From: Oscillatoriales cyanobacterium
GTDB lineage: Bacteria > Cyanobacteriota > Cyanobacteriia > Cyanobacteriales > Microcoleaceae
Reading direction: 5' to 3'
Assembly (NCBI GenBank): GCA_004292745.1
Contig: RDXH01000034.1
Coordinates: 1-43,582, forward strand
DNA length: 43,582 bases
Under the pieces are notes generated by a model, which saw only the letters and a program-made list of their open reading frames with translations, was not told where the DNA came from and searched no databases. Position numbers and translations under genes: made by a program. Below are positions 24,901 to 31,619 of this stretch, piece after piece (positions within the stretch are counted from its first letter, which is position 1; every line of letters begins with the position of its first letter).

Positions 24901-25121
24901 CCGGGGCAGTTGAGGTTTTTGGCGATCGTGTATTGATTGCGAAACTGCACCAGTTCGCTGAAACTCGGATGCTCATTACTCAGCAGTTTGATGACAACGG
25001 GTTGTTGGTCTGCTTTTCGCACAGCCCGGTACACGAGGGTGCGGGAGCCGGAGTATAGTTGCTCGGCGATGTCATAGTCAAAAAGGGCGATCGCGCTGTG
25101 CGTAAGCATAAAACCACTCAA
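18876..25121 (-). CDS. Serine/threonine kinase-ATPase-GAF-histidine kinase giant
   Basis: 2081 residues. Order: Ser/Thr kinase (about 15-275; Lys45 in VVIK, catalytic loop H135-K-D137 IKLAN, DFS instead of DFG, SPEQ), AAA-type ATPase (from about 300; Walker A GFSGIGKT with K343, LVMFLDDLQWAD as Walker B), a long helical/TPR-like region (about 790-1400), GAF domains (about 1425-1575 and 1630-1760), HisKA with H1813 in AHEINNP, and HATPase (about 1955-2065, GKGTGLGLAIA). It resembles the HstK class of cyanobacterial dual-specificity sensors; the ligand and output are unknown. It has no membrane segments. Two oddities: residues about 588-659 derive from inserted repeat DNA, and the last 14 or so residues come from a repeat at the 3' end. 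Confidence 0.92.
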   Translation of the reverse strand: MSGFMLTHSAIALFDYDIAEQLYSGSRTLVYRAVRKADQQPVVIKLLSNEHPSFSELVQFRNQYTIAKNLNCPGIIQSYGLEPYRNGYAMVMEDFGGISLGQFALGKPLCLDVFYPIALQIADILHHLYRNRIIHKDIKLANILINPDTQQVKLIDFSIASLLPRETPEIQNPNILEGTLAYLSPEQTGRMNRGIDYRSDFYSLGVSFYQLLTGQLPFQSQDPMELVHSHLAKQPTAIHSLNPAIPPMLSEIVAKLMAKNAENRYQSALGLKHDLELCLSDDREKGNHVRFTLGERDICDRFLIPERLYGREAAVIELLSAFNRVSEGKTELLLVAGFSGIGKTAVVNEVHKPIVRQRGYFIKGKYDQFNRNIPLSAFVQALRDLMGQLFSESDAQLAQWKERILKALGENGQVAIEVIPELERIIGSQPPVPELSGSAAQNRFNLLFQKFIGVFTTKEHPLVMFLDDLQWADSASLNLMQVLMSQGEMGYLLLIGAYRDNEVSPAHPLMLTLGEIEKLKAIVNTLTLAPLSQADVNRLIADTLTCAAAMALPLTELIYQKTQGNPFFTTQFLKALYEDGLISFDFTPPTPPYQGGARAGLFRGNHGGIAPTENDDFVGVVDGACLPLHRLSNEGFRDWGSHGGRPLQENETALGARGGWQCDIAKVRALAITDDVVEFMAIQLQKLPAATQNVLKLAACIGNQFDLATLAIVSKQSETETAANLWKALQEGLILPRSEVYKFFQSASSLSGNQSRLETRQQITVSYKFLHDRIQQAAYSLIPDDQKQATHLKIGRLLRDSSTSDREERLFEIVNHLNVGIALIASLQERENLAELNLTAGKKAKTATAYAGASEYLGMGIKLLPADAWESHYPLTLALHEDIAEASYLNTDFEQMEQWASVVLQQTKTLLDNIKVQQTRILGIQAQGQSLEAIQIGLQVLHSLGIEFPEQPTQEDIGQAFGITRSLWADKPFRSLLDLRTMTDPQLLAAMEILTALVPPALQSAPNLMPLLMFKRVELSIRSGNCPISVFAYGEYGLILCGIMGDIENGYKFGELALNLRENLHLASLKCRNWHVVHTFVKHWKIPLSEVLPGLQEAYRSGLETGDIETACYAAMASCYYAYHAGQELGELTRTMQAYRQIIQQYKQASALDFQEIYQQTTLNLLGQAEVPYLLTGEIFNQKQSLPQLQANNQRLALFMWYINQTILYYLFGQDREAAQTSVQTAQYLDGGVGLFMIPLYSFYDALIQLTQYAAVSPEERQTILLQVQQHQDKLQHWAALAPSNHQHRWELIAAEKYRVLGNKTDAIEHYDRAITSAKANQFIQDEALANELAAKFYLNWGKEKVAAGYMQEAYYCYTKWGAKAKIVNLETLYPQLLQPILQQPKSNFNTLETLTNFTNSTTKISSTSIFDSLDFASVIQVAQSLSSAIELDELLQQLTQIILQNSGGNKCILVLPQNETWLVRAISTPETTELCSIPLDDNPDVPIKLIQYVKRTQSVVVIDNLQTDLPVIDDYLIQRNPKSVLCLPILNQGHLAGILYLRNEMTAGVFTSDRLTVINFLCIQAAISLENAQLYQNLQRSEANEHEKATELAQMLTILQLRNKKLAFRADVDAGLTTHENLSDMLQSTTEAIVQHLDAAFARIWTLNSAENVLELQASAGQYIHLDGPHARVPVGKFKIGLIAEECCPHLTNDVLNDPRVGDKEWAKREGMIAFAGYPLIVENQIMGVMAMFARHTLDDEILEVLSSVADEIASAIKRKYIQKALQESEIELRQKSQQIEQAFQQLQQTQLQMVQSEKMSALGNLVAGVAHEINNPVGFLGGNIKPALDYINDLFGLIDLVQKKYPQLDPEIQEEMETIDLEYIREDFPNLIASMKEGVSRIRDISTSLRTFSRADTDRPVACNIHDGINSTIMILKHRLKANENRPEIEVIKDYGNLPKIECYAGQLNQVFMNILGNAIDALDESNHGRSFAEIQVKPNCITITTSVENNSVKIAIADNGKGMNEEVKAKVFDHLFTTKEVGKGTGLGLAIAYQIVTEKHGGTISVNSAPGKGTEFAIALPIFIEDTQACPRSVNLSC
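23145..23360. repeat. 216-base in-frame repeat insertion in the kinase gene
   Basis: Between the codons for T587 and W660 lies DNA made only of dispersed repeats: C-rich TTGCCCCC pieces at both ends, a 91-base GTAGGGG...CCCCTAC element (23180-23270) and a second GTAGGGG at 23287-23293. The 91-base element matches that at 33092-33181 in reverse orientation. The length (72 codons) keeps the frame. Confidence 0.8.
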
Positions 25122-25171
25122 CTTATCTAAATAATCGGATCAATCCCCGTCGGACTATCGGTTTTACCTGA

Positions 25172-25425
25172 TTGTTGACACTCCTTGGGCATTGCCGTGT
25201 CATAGGTGTCAACTTTAAGCTGTCAGCCCGCCAAGTCTGCCACGGTTCCCATAGTCCGCCAGGGAATGAATTCCCTGTCTAATAGCACAAGTCCTCTAAA
25301 GAGGACTGAAGAACTCATGAGTTCTCTTGAGAGGACTTGAGCTTTGTGAGGCTCGGTTTCAACCCCTGCCGGACTGCGGGTTTGACCTTAAGTTGACACC
25401 AATGAACACGCTTGAGTGTCCCTAC
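25172..25425. repeat. Multi-hairpin element upstream of the large kinase
   Basis: Related to 18678-18919 in the same orientation: GTTGACACTCCTTGGGCA, GTGTCAACTTTAAGCTGTCA and GCCCGCCAAGTC. Hairpins AGGGAATGAATTCCCT and AGTCCTCTAAAGAGGACT follow, then AAGTTGACACCAATG and a right end whose reverse complement is GTAGGGACACTCAAGCGTG. It occupies most of the 459-base region upstream of the kinase gene, so it probably carries or lies within its leader. No clean promoter was identified. Confidence 0.75.
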
Positions 25426-25452
25426 AGCATTTCATAAACCAGGGATATGCTC

Positions 25453-25580
25453 TATAGCAATCCTAAATGATTCGCAAAATTTGTAGGGGTAGTGTCCCCG
25501 TGCCTACCCCTTATCTATCAGGGCAACCACGGGGCCAAGAGCCCCTACAATAATTACGCAAATGATTTAGGATTGCTATA
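25453..25580. mobile_element. MITE-like element, family B, with nested GTAGGGG palindrome
   Basis: 128 bases with inverted ends TATAGCAATCCTAAAT (16 identical, about 21 of the first 23 matching), TA at both borders. Nested inside is a 66-base GTAGGGG...CCCCTAC palindrome (25483-25548). The right border directly abuts the TAA stop of the CAP/RTX gene (25581-25583). Confidence 0.75.
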
Positions 25581-26945
25581 TTATCCATTAATAAAAACAC
25601 TCGATGTAAGCTGACTTTGACTTACACCTTGCACAATTCCCAAATAATTGCTACCAGATTTAATTGCCGTAGAAGCAAGGCTTGCACCTCCATCCAATCC
25701 CAAACTAACAGCTTCAAAAGTCAAGTTAGCAAATCCGATGCCATCGCTCAAACCGATTCTATCTCCCACGGTAAAATCGGTAATCACATCTGCCCTGACT
25801 AAAGTAGCTGAAGCCGACAAACCTCCTCCTAAAATAAACGTATCATTGCCACTACCGCCAGTCAGAATATCTTGACCGCGATCGCCCGCCAACAAATCAT
25901 CGCCATTACCGCCAATCAAGATATCATCTTCCTTGCCACCACGGAGAGTATCATTGCCCTCTCCTCCAATCAGGCGATCGTTGTCGTTATTGCCAGTGAT
26001 CAAATCATTGCCAACACCCCCATCAATTAAATCAGATTCTTTGCCACCGGATAAACTGTCATTACCCCCACCACCATTAATAGTATCCGCACCTTGCATT
26101 CCATTAATAGTATCTGCACCTTCTCCTCCGGTGAGATTGTCTTTCCCAGAAAGGGCAAAAATTGGCAATCCCCCAGGACTTGTCGGCAACTGAGCATCCC
26201 CACTGTCAGATAAGAAATAATTGCCACCGCTGACTGTATTTTTGGGGGCTGTCGTCGGGCTGCCATCGCCTGTAGCATTGGCGATCGGTGTGGTGATAGA
26301 TGCAGATAGATTTGGGGTAGGAGTGGGAGTGGGAATAGGAGTGGGAGTGGGAGTGGGAGTAGGAGTGGGAGTAGGAGTAGGAATAGGAGTGGGAGTAGGA
26401 GTGGGAGTAGGAATAGGAGTGGGAGTAGATATGGGTGTAGTAGTACCGTCAAGAGAAGTAGCAAACACTTGCGTCCAATAGTGATTCCAATTTTCAGTAC
26501 CAGTATCATTGGCTAAAAAATAGTAACCAATGCCAATTTCTTTCAGCTTAGGATCGAGAATATTAGCACGGTGGCCAGCACTGTTCATCCAGGAAGTTAC
26601 AACTTGTTCGGGTGTAGAAGAACCCGCAGCAATGTTTTCCGCCGCCGCTGAGAATTTATAGCCCGTTGCAGTAATCCGACTGCCGATCGAAGAACCATCT
26701 TTTCCGGTATGAGAAAAGAAGTCTTGCAGGGCCATATTTTCGGTGTGATTTGCCGCCGCATTCAGCAACTGAGCATTGAAAGTCAGGGCTGACAAACCAA
26801 ATTTAGTGCGTTCTATGTTGGTAAGTTCTAGAACTTTATCAACAAAAGATTGATTGGTTGCACTTGCAAAACGTTCAGGGGCCAAACCTCCTTCGTTTAA
26901 GATGTCTAAAGGTTGAGTGGCGGAATTATTGATTTGTTCAAACAT
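25581..26945 (-). CDS. CAP/SCP domain protein with RTX calcium-binding repeats
   Basis: 454 residues. A CAP/SCP domain (about 38-168) shows LTNIERTKFGLSAL, FFSHTGKDGSS, GYKFSAAAENIAAG and SWMNSAGHRANIL with the conserved His, Glu and second His. Next is a Pro-Thr (PTPTPIP) linker (about 173-210), then RTX nonapeptides GGxGxDxLx (about 270-375: GGEGNDTL, GGNGDDLL, GGSGNDTF). The end is hydrophobic and typical of secreted RTX proteins. There is no N-terminal signal peptide, as expected for type I secretion through a C-terminal signal (family knowledge; no HlyB/D/TolC genes are adjacent). The role is unknown; an extracellular or surface protein is likely. The linker is encoded by a 6-base repeat run prone to length change. 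Confidence 0.9.
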   Translation of the reverse strand: MFEQINNSATQPLDILNEGGLAPERFASATNQSFVDKVLELTNIERTKFGLSALTFNAQLLNAAANHTENMALQDFFSHTGKDGSSIGSRITATGYKFSAAAENIAAGSSTPEQVVTSWMNSAGHRANILDPKLKEIGIGYYFLANDTGTENWNHYWTQVFATSLDGTTTPISTPTPIPTPTPTPTPIPTPTPTPTPTPTPTPIPTPTPTPNLSASITTPIANATGDGSPTTAPKNTVSGGNYFLSDSGDAQLPTSPGGLPIFALSGKDNLTGGEGADTINGMQGADTINGGGGNDSLSGGKESDLIDGGVGNDLITGNNDNDRLIGGEGNDTLRGGKEDDILIGGNGDDLLAGDRGQDILTGGSGNDTFILGGGLSASATLVRADVITDFTVGDRIGLSDGIGFANLTFEAVSLGLDGGASLASTAIKSGSNYLGIVQGVSQSQLTSSVFING

Positions 26946-27095
26946 GGTGAGTTATAAAAATTGAGATGGGCTTATCTCATATCTACAACTGCTGTACTTG
27001 TTTTCCGTATATCTTCCCGCACAATTTGAATTTCAATCGATTGTCATTTTTGGATTTTAGCTTTAAAAAGCGAATTTCACATTTTCTATTTATCT

Positions 27096-27172
27096 GGGAA
27101 TTATTTAACCGCAGAGGACACAGAGGACACAGAGGAAGAGAATAGAGAGATGAATAATTATGCTGCCAATTC
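27096..27172 (+). repeat. Dispersed TTTAACC-type repeat, copy 5
   Basis: GGGAATTATTTAACCGCAGA, three GGACACAGA-type units, GAAGAGAATAGAGAG, then GAATAATTATGC. It lies in the 286-base gap between the CAP/RTX and NblB-like genes, followed by an ATCTAAA-type heptamer run (about 27195-27225) reaching almost to the stop of the latter. Nothing else is seen there. Confidence 0.8.
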
Positions 27173-27231
27173 CCCTTTAGATTTGAGATTAAAATTATCA
27201 ATGAATCTCAAATCTAAAATCTAAATTTTTC

Positions 27232-27885
27232 CTAGGCTCCTTTTGCTTCCAATGCAACTTGCTCAACTTCATCTTTGGTGAGAATTTCTAGAGCTGCTTC
27301 TGCTTCTGCACCGCCTAGTCGTCTTAGAGCTTGGGCGACTCGGTAACGGATTTGCCAATCTGCGTTGGTAGCGTAGGGGAGGAGTAGGGGAATGGCTCGC
27401 GGATCTCTCAATTCTCCTAATGCACTGATCGCAATGGTTTGGATCAATTCATTGTCGGAAGCTAAGGCATTTTCTAACATGGGAAATGCTTTGGGATCTC
27501 CCATTTCTCCCAAGGCGGCGACGATGCTGAGTTGAACTAGCCACTCGGATGTATTGTCGTAAACTTGCTGTAAATCTGCTAAAGCATCGGTTAGTTTCAA
27601 TGCGCCCAAAGCATCGGCTGCTGCTGCTTGGACGTCGGGTTCTGGGTCGTTGTTCAAGCTGTGAAGCAGTACCTCTAAGGCGTTCGAGAGATTCTCTGTG
27701 CCGAGGGTTGACATTTGGCTGACGGCTGCGTAACGAACGCGGACGTTTTTGTCGCCGATCGCAGTTTGAATCAGTTTATAGGCGATGGTTGGTTCTAGTT
27801 GACGCAGTTGATTGACAGCACGGAGGCGATCGCCAAAATCCTCGGAATTCAGCAATTGTTCGACAGACTCAGGGGTAATACTCAT
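27232..27885 (-). CDS. nblB: HEAT-repeat protein, NblB-like
   Basis: 217 residues from the ATG at 27885 (MSITPESVEQLLNSEDFGDR). It consists of tandem HEAT/PBS-lyase-type helical repeats of about 30 residues (for example VRVRYAAVSQMSTLG, PDVQAAAADALGALK, WLVQLSIVAALGEMGD, WQIRYRVAQALRRLGG). Length and sequence fit NblB, a relative of the phycocyanin lyase subunits CpcE/F that promotes phycobilisome breakdown during nutrient stress. The frame is open for 35 more codons upstream, but those codons are translated heptamer repeat ([10 protein letters not shown]) and are not accepted. No Shine-Dalgarno precedes the chosen start, because repeat DNA reaches to the ATG. Assignment to NblB rather than another HEAT lyase-like protein is probable, not certain. 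Confidence 0.75.
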   Translation of the reverse strand: MSITPESVEQLLNSEDFGDRLRAVNQLRQLEPTIAYKLIQTAIGDKNVRVRYAAVSQMSTLGTENLSNALEVLLHSLNNDPEPDVQAAAADALGALKLTDALADLQQVYDNTSEWLVQLSIVAALGEMGDPKAFPMLENALASDNELIQTIAISALGELRDPRAIPLLLPYATNADWQIRYRVAQALRRLGGAEAEAALEILTKDEVEQVALEAKGA

Positions 27886-27977
27886 GGTAATTTGGTAATT
27901 GGTAATTGGTAATTGGGAATTGGGCATTGGGCATTGGGAATTGGGCATTGGGCATTGGGCATTGGGCATTGGGAATT
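27886..27977. repeat. Heptamer array TTGGTAA/TTGGGCA abutting the nblB start
   Basis: About 13 heptamers, first TAATTGG-type then GGGCATT/GGGAATT-type, run from the base before the NblB-like ATG for about 90 bases. Confidence 0.9.
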
Positions 27978-28047
27978 GACACAAAATCACAAACTAAAGA
28001 TTTGATAAAATATTTTTTTGGTCAATGCCTATCAATATAGGAGCTAA

Positions 28048-28518
28048 TTAAAACTCAGCTACCATTGCTCGGACAATATCTCCCCTCGTGAGGATACCAA
28101 TTACTTTCCCAGCAGTATCAAGCACCGGTAATCGGTGGATTTTGCGCTCGTGCAGAAGTTTTGCAGCTTCTTTGACCGATTTTTCGGGTGTGATACTAAC
28201 TGGATCTCGGCTCATAACTTCTCCTACTGTTTGTCCTAAAGCTTTGTGGAGTTCTTGCTCGTAACGAGAAGGATTTTCTAAGTAAATCACGCTGTCGAGT
28301 ATCATGATGTAAGTGGGGGGAGTTACACCTGTTTCCTGCCACATCAAGTCCGTTTCCGATATGACACCGATCAACAAATCATTGGCATCTACAACCGGAA
28401 GGCCGCTAATCCGGCGAGCAGCTAAAATTTTAATCGCTTCCTTCACTGACATTTCTGCTCGCGCTGTCAGGGGTTCGCGAGTCATTAAATCGGCTACGGT
28501 TTTGGGCATGATTGGCAT
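28048..28518 (-). CDS. CBS-domain pair protein
   Basis: 156 residues made of two CBS modules and little else. The first (about 5-62) contains TVADLMTREPLTARAEMSVKEAI... and ISGLPVVDANDLLIGVISETDL. The second (about 97-153) contains VGEVMSRDPVSITPEKSVKEA... and IHRLPVLDTAGKVIGILTRGDI. Together they form a Bateman module, which usually binds adenosine nucleotides and regulates a partner. Stand-alone CBS pairs are common in cyanobacteria; the partner is unknown. Two starts are possible (28518 or three codons later). It lies 162 bases upstream of the NblB-like gene on the same strand, with a heptamer array between them, so co-transcription is uncertain. Confidence 0.9.
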   Translation of the reverse strand: MPIMPKTVADLMTREPLTARAEMSVKEAIKILAARRISGLPVVDANDLLIGVISETDLMWQETGVTPPTYIMILDSVIYLENPSRYEQELHKALGQTVGEVMSRDPVSITPEKSVKEAAKLLHERKIHRLPVLDTAGKVIGILTRGDIVRAMVAEF

Positions 28519-28630
28519 TTAATTTAATTGTTTCTCTCGATCGATCATATATCTAATCTCCAATCTAAAATCTAAAATCGGTCGATCGCTTGCAAAATTG
28601 TTAAGATATATTAAAAACCGATCCCGATCA

Positions 28631-28954
28631 ATGCTAGAATCCGACGCTAAAAAACCAGAATCCCCACCAGAAGTGCGCTGTGTGTTAGTTTGTCAGCATC
28701 AATCTTGTCTGAGAAATGGTTCAGCAGCAGTGCTAGCTGCTTTTGAAGCCCATCCGGTTTCAGGGGTTAAAGTGGAGGCTAGCGGTTGTCAGGGACAGTG
28801 TAACACCGGCCCGACGGTGCGAGTAACGCCAGACGAAATTTGGTATTGTCGAGTTAAAGTTAGCGATGTGCCCCGGATTGTGGAAGAACATCTCCTGGAG
28901 GGAAAGCCTGTCAAAGCGCTTTTCAATCCGAGAATTCATCTTTATTATTCATGA
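28631..28954 (+). CDS. Thioredoxin-like [2Fe-2S] ferredoxin domain protein
   Basis: 107 residues from the ATG at 28631; an in-frame TTG at 28598 is less likely. Four cysteines are placed as in thioredoxin-like ferredoxins: VCQHQSCLRNGS (Cys spaced by four residues, about 20 and 25) and SGCQGQCNTGP (about 56 and 60), followed by VTPDEIWYCRV. Such domains occur in NuoE-type subunits and as small free proteins in cyanobacteria, carrying electrons or sensing redox; the role here is not known. Its stop overlaps the next start by four bases (ATGA), so translation of the DacB gene is probably coupled to it. Confidence 0.85.
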   Translation: MLESDAKKPESPPEVRCVLVCQHQSCLRNGSAAVLAAFEAHPVSGVKVEASGCQGQCNTGPTVRVTPDEIWYCRVKVSDVPRIVEEHLLEGKPVKALFNPRIHLYYS

Positions 28955-30393
28955 TCGTCCAAGGAATTCTGATTGGTTTATTAACGCTGGTGGGTACTGC
29001 ATCGGCGGTTGTGGCGCAAATTCCAGCAGTTTCTGGGAATATTTGTGCGGTAGATTTAGGTGCAAAAATAGATGCGATCGCCAATCGTGCTGAATTTAGT
29101 CGATCGCGCTGGGGCATTTTGATTCAACCCCTATCTTCTACTAGGACTCTCTACAGTCGTGATGCTCAAAAATACTTTATTCCAGCATCAAATGTCAAGC
29201 TATTAACCACCGCCGCTGCTTTACAAAAACTTGGTGCTGATTTTCGGATCGAGACCTCGGTTTACAGCGGTGAAAATGGTAATTTATACATTGCAGGTAG
29301 GGGCGATCCGAGTATTGCTGAGGCTCAGTTGCAGGATTTGGCTCAGCAGTTGAAGCGGCGGGGAATTAGTCGAGTTAACGAATTGATTGGCGATGACAGC
29401 TATTTTCAAGGTAATGCAGTCCATCCGAATTGGGAATGGGAAGATGCCCAAGCTGGCTACGGAGCACCGATTAATAGTTTAATGTTCAATCAAAATGCGA
29501 TCGAGCTAATTTTATCACCCCTGGCGATCGGGCAACCACTGAAAGTTACTTTTGCTCAACCAAAGCTGACAAATCAATGGCAAATTGAAAATAAGTCTGT
29601 GACAGTCGGACAAAATGAATCAGAATTTATTGAGGTTGGCAGAGATTTCGGGCAACCTCTGCTGCAAGTTCGCGGACAGTTGAGATTTGGTGCAGAATCT
29701 GAGTCGGCTTACGTGGCAGTGGTGAATCCTGCTCATCATTTTTTGCAACAGTTTCAGCAATCTCTGGAGGCGGAAGGAATTGCGGTTAAACAGGCTTTAG
29801 TGGCATCTAATTCTCGCTATTTAAATCAAAAATTAGCAACGATTGAATCGCCACCAATGGCAGAATTGGTGAAAGAAACTAATCGGGAAAGTAACAATGT
29901 TTATGCAGAGGTTTTATTGAGATTGTTGGGGAAATCTACAGGTAAGATGCCTGGGCCACAAGAGGATACAATGGAAGTTGGTTTGAAAGAGTTAAAAACA
30001 ACTTTAACTCAATTAGGTGTAAATCCCGATAGCTATGTATTAGTTGATGGTTCTGGATTGTCTCGCCACAATTTAATTAGTCCAGAAGCCTTGGTGCAAA
30101 CTTTGAGATTAATGGCGAATTCACCTTCGGGATCTGTTTACCGTGCGTCTTTACCTGTGGCTGGGGAGAGCGGAACTTTGAAAAATCGTTTTACTACACC
30201 AAATCGAGTCATTTTGCAAGCAAAAACTGGAACTTTGAACTCCGTTGCAGCGCTGTCGGGATATGTGGAAGTTCCGAATTACGAGCCGCTGGTGTTTAGC
30301 ATTATGGTGAATCAATCGGATCTGTCTACTGCCAAAGTGCGATCGGCGATCGATGAAATTGTGCTGTTATTAAATCGCCTCAGCCGCTGTTAA
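28951..30393 (+). CDS. dacB: D-alanyl-D-alanine carboxypeptidase/endopeptidase (PBP4, S13)
   Basis: 480 residues. Signal peptide about 1-22 (cleavage after VVA). Active-site motifs of the S13 family are complete: S80-N-V-K83 (SxxK), S314-N-N316 (SxN) and K425-T-G427 (KTG). Between motifs 1 and 2 lies the large PBP4-type insertion (GRGDPSIAE..., GDDSYFQGN..., GYGAPINSLMFN). The enzyme acts in the periplasm, trimming terminal D-Ala from stem peptides and cutting cross-links. It starts inside the stop of the upstream ferredoxin gene, a translationally coupled pair with no obvious shared chemistry. The length is normal and nothing is missing. Confidence 0.94.
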   Translation: MIVQGILIGLLTLVGTASAVVAQIPAVSGNICAVDLGAKIDAIANRAEFSRSRWGILIQPLSSTRTLYSRDAQKYFIPASNVKLLTTAAALQKLGADFRIETSVYSGENGNLYIAGRGDPSIAEAQLQDLAQQLKRRGISRVNELIGDDSYFQGNAVHPNWEWEDAQAGYGAPINSLMFNQNAIELILSPLAIGQPLKVTFAQPKLTNQWQIENKSVTVGQNESEFIEVGRDFGQPLLQVRGQLRFGAESESAYVAVVNPAHHFLQQFQQSLEAEGIAVKQALVASNSRYLNQKLATIESPPMAELVKETNRESNNVYAEVLLRLLGKSTGKMPGPQEDTMEVGLKELKTTLTQLGVNPDSYVLVDGSGLSRHNLISPEALVQTLRLMANSPSGSVYRASLPVAGESGTLKNRFTTPNRVILQAKTGTLNSVAALSGYVEVPNYEPLVFSIMVNQSDLSTAKVRSAIDEIVLLLNRLSRC

Positions 30394-30538
30394 AAAAGCC
30401 AACTATAGTATGAAATTTTTACATATTAAGTGCGATCGGCTACAATGAAAGCAGAAAAATTAAAACCAGTAGGTTGCTGGAGTAGGCAGCCCGTTTGGGG
30501 TGCTTGTATAACCAAAAGGTAAGTATAACTTCCACAAT

Positions 30539-31432
30539 ATGAAATTTTTAGATTCCGAACAACAGCATATCTTTGTCGAAACCAACAAAATCCGCTTGCA
30601 CTGCGTTTCCCAAGGTGAAGGCGAACTTGTCTTGCTCTTACACGGGTTTCCAGAGTTTTGGTATTCTTGGCGTCACCAAATTCCTGCCTTGGCGCGTCAT
30701 TTCAAGGTGGTAGTCCCGGATTTGCGCGGCTACAACGATTCGGACAAGCCCGCAAGTGGCTATGATTTGGATACGCTGAGTGCAGATATTCGTGGTTTGA
30801 TCGATCGCCTCGGCTATACAAAAGCTCACATTGTCGGTCATGATTGGGGAGGGGTGATCGCGTGGCATTTAGCTCAAAAATTCCCGGAAAAGCTCAACCG
30901 TTTGGCAATTTTAAACGCTCCTCACCCGCAGCGCTTCGTGCAAGAAATGGCGAGTAACTTAGATCAACTCCGTCGCAGTTGGTATGTTTTTGCTTTTCAG
31001 GTTCCTGGTATTCCCGAATGGTTGATTCAGCAAAACTTGAAAGATTTTGTGCAAAATGTGTTTCAAGGACAAGCTATTCGTAAAGGCTCTTTTAGCGCTG
31101 AAGAAACTAAGATTTATCAGACAGCTTTGGAAAAGCCTGGAGTATTGGGGGCTGCGGTGAATTATTACCGGCAGATGTTTCATCCGCAGAGGCTGTGGAA
31201 TTTGGGGCATCCATGGGAAACGGTGAAGGTTCCTACTTTGGTGCTTTGGGGAGAAGAGGATGCGTTTTTGAGCCACAAACTGGTGGAAGGTTTAGACCGG
31301 TTAATTTCAGCTCCGTTTAGGCTCAAGTTAGTTCCGAATTGTGGCCACTGGATTCAGCAAGAAGTTCCGCAAACGGTGAATCGAGAATTGCTCAGTTTTC
31401 TGAGAAATTCTTCTTCTTTGGTTTTGGGATAG
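30539..31432 (+). CDS. Alpha/beta hydrolase, epoxide-hydrolase-like
   Basis: 297 residues. H35-G-F-P supplies the oxyanion region, and G100-HDWGG holds the probable nucleophile D102, typical of epoxide hydrolases and haloalkane dehalogenases rather than Ser hydrolases. The base is H270 (NCGHWIQQE) and an acidic residue lies in WGEEDAF (about 241-246). The cap domain has Tyr in ETKIYQ and NYYRQMF, as in epoxide hydrolases, where two Tyr hold the epoxide oxygen. The substrate is unknown. It is a soluble enzyme. The 145-base gap to dacB contains no terminator I can defend, so both separate and shared transcription remain possible. Confidence 0.88.
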   Translation: MKFLDSEQQHIFVETNKIRLHCVSQGEGELVLLLHGFPEFWYSWRHQIPALARHFKVVVPDLRGYNDSDKPASGYDLDTLSADIRGLIDRLGYTKAHIVGHDWGGVIAWHLAQKFPEKLNRLAILNAPHPQRFVQEMASNLDQLRRSWYVFAFQVPGIPEWLIQQNLKDFVQNVFQGQAIRKGSFSAEETKIYQTALEKPGVLGAAVNYYRQMFHPQRLWNLGHPWETVKVPTLVLWGEEDAFLSHKLVEGLDRLISAPFRLKLVPNCGHWIQQEVPQTVNRELLSFLRNSSSLVLG

Positions 31433-31513
31433 AAAAATTTTAAATTTAGACAGGACTTACCAGAAAATTCAGTAGAATCTACATTATTTAGGGATGATTA
31501 GACAAAACATAGT

Positions 31514-31619
31514 TATACCATTTTCATAAAGTCCTACTACAGATGTAGTTCAAAGCCCCCCCTTGGCAAGGGGGGGTTGGGGGGGTAGATATGTAGCGCT
31601 ACTTTATGAAATTGATATT
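31514..31619. repeat. Palindromic element with CATAAAGT arms and C/G-rich core
   Basis: Left arm TATACCATTTTCATAAAGT and right arm (reverse complement AATATCAATTTCATAAAGT) enclose the CCCCCCCTTGGCAAGGGGGGG stem and a GGGGGGG run. The core is the same dispersed C/G motif as at 2815-2912 and in the kinase insertion. It lies in the convergent gap between the hydrolase gene and recA. Confidence 0.7.

Noticed and set aside
27886-27990. N-terminal extension of the NblB-like protein
   Set aside because: The extra 35 codons are heptamer repeat (PMPNSQC-type) and family members begin at MSITPE.
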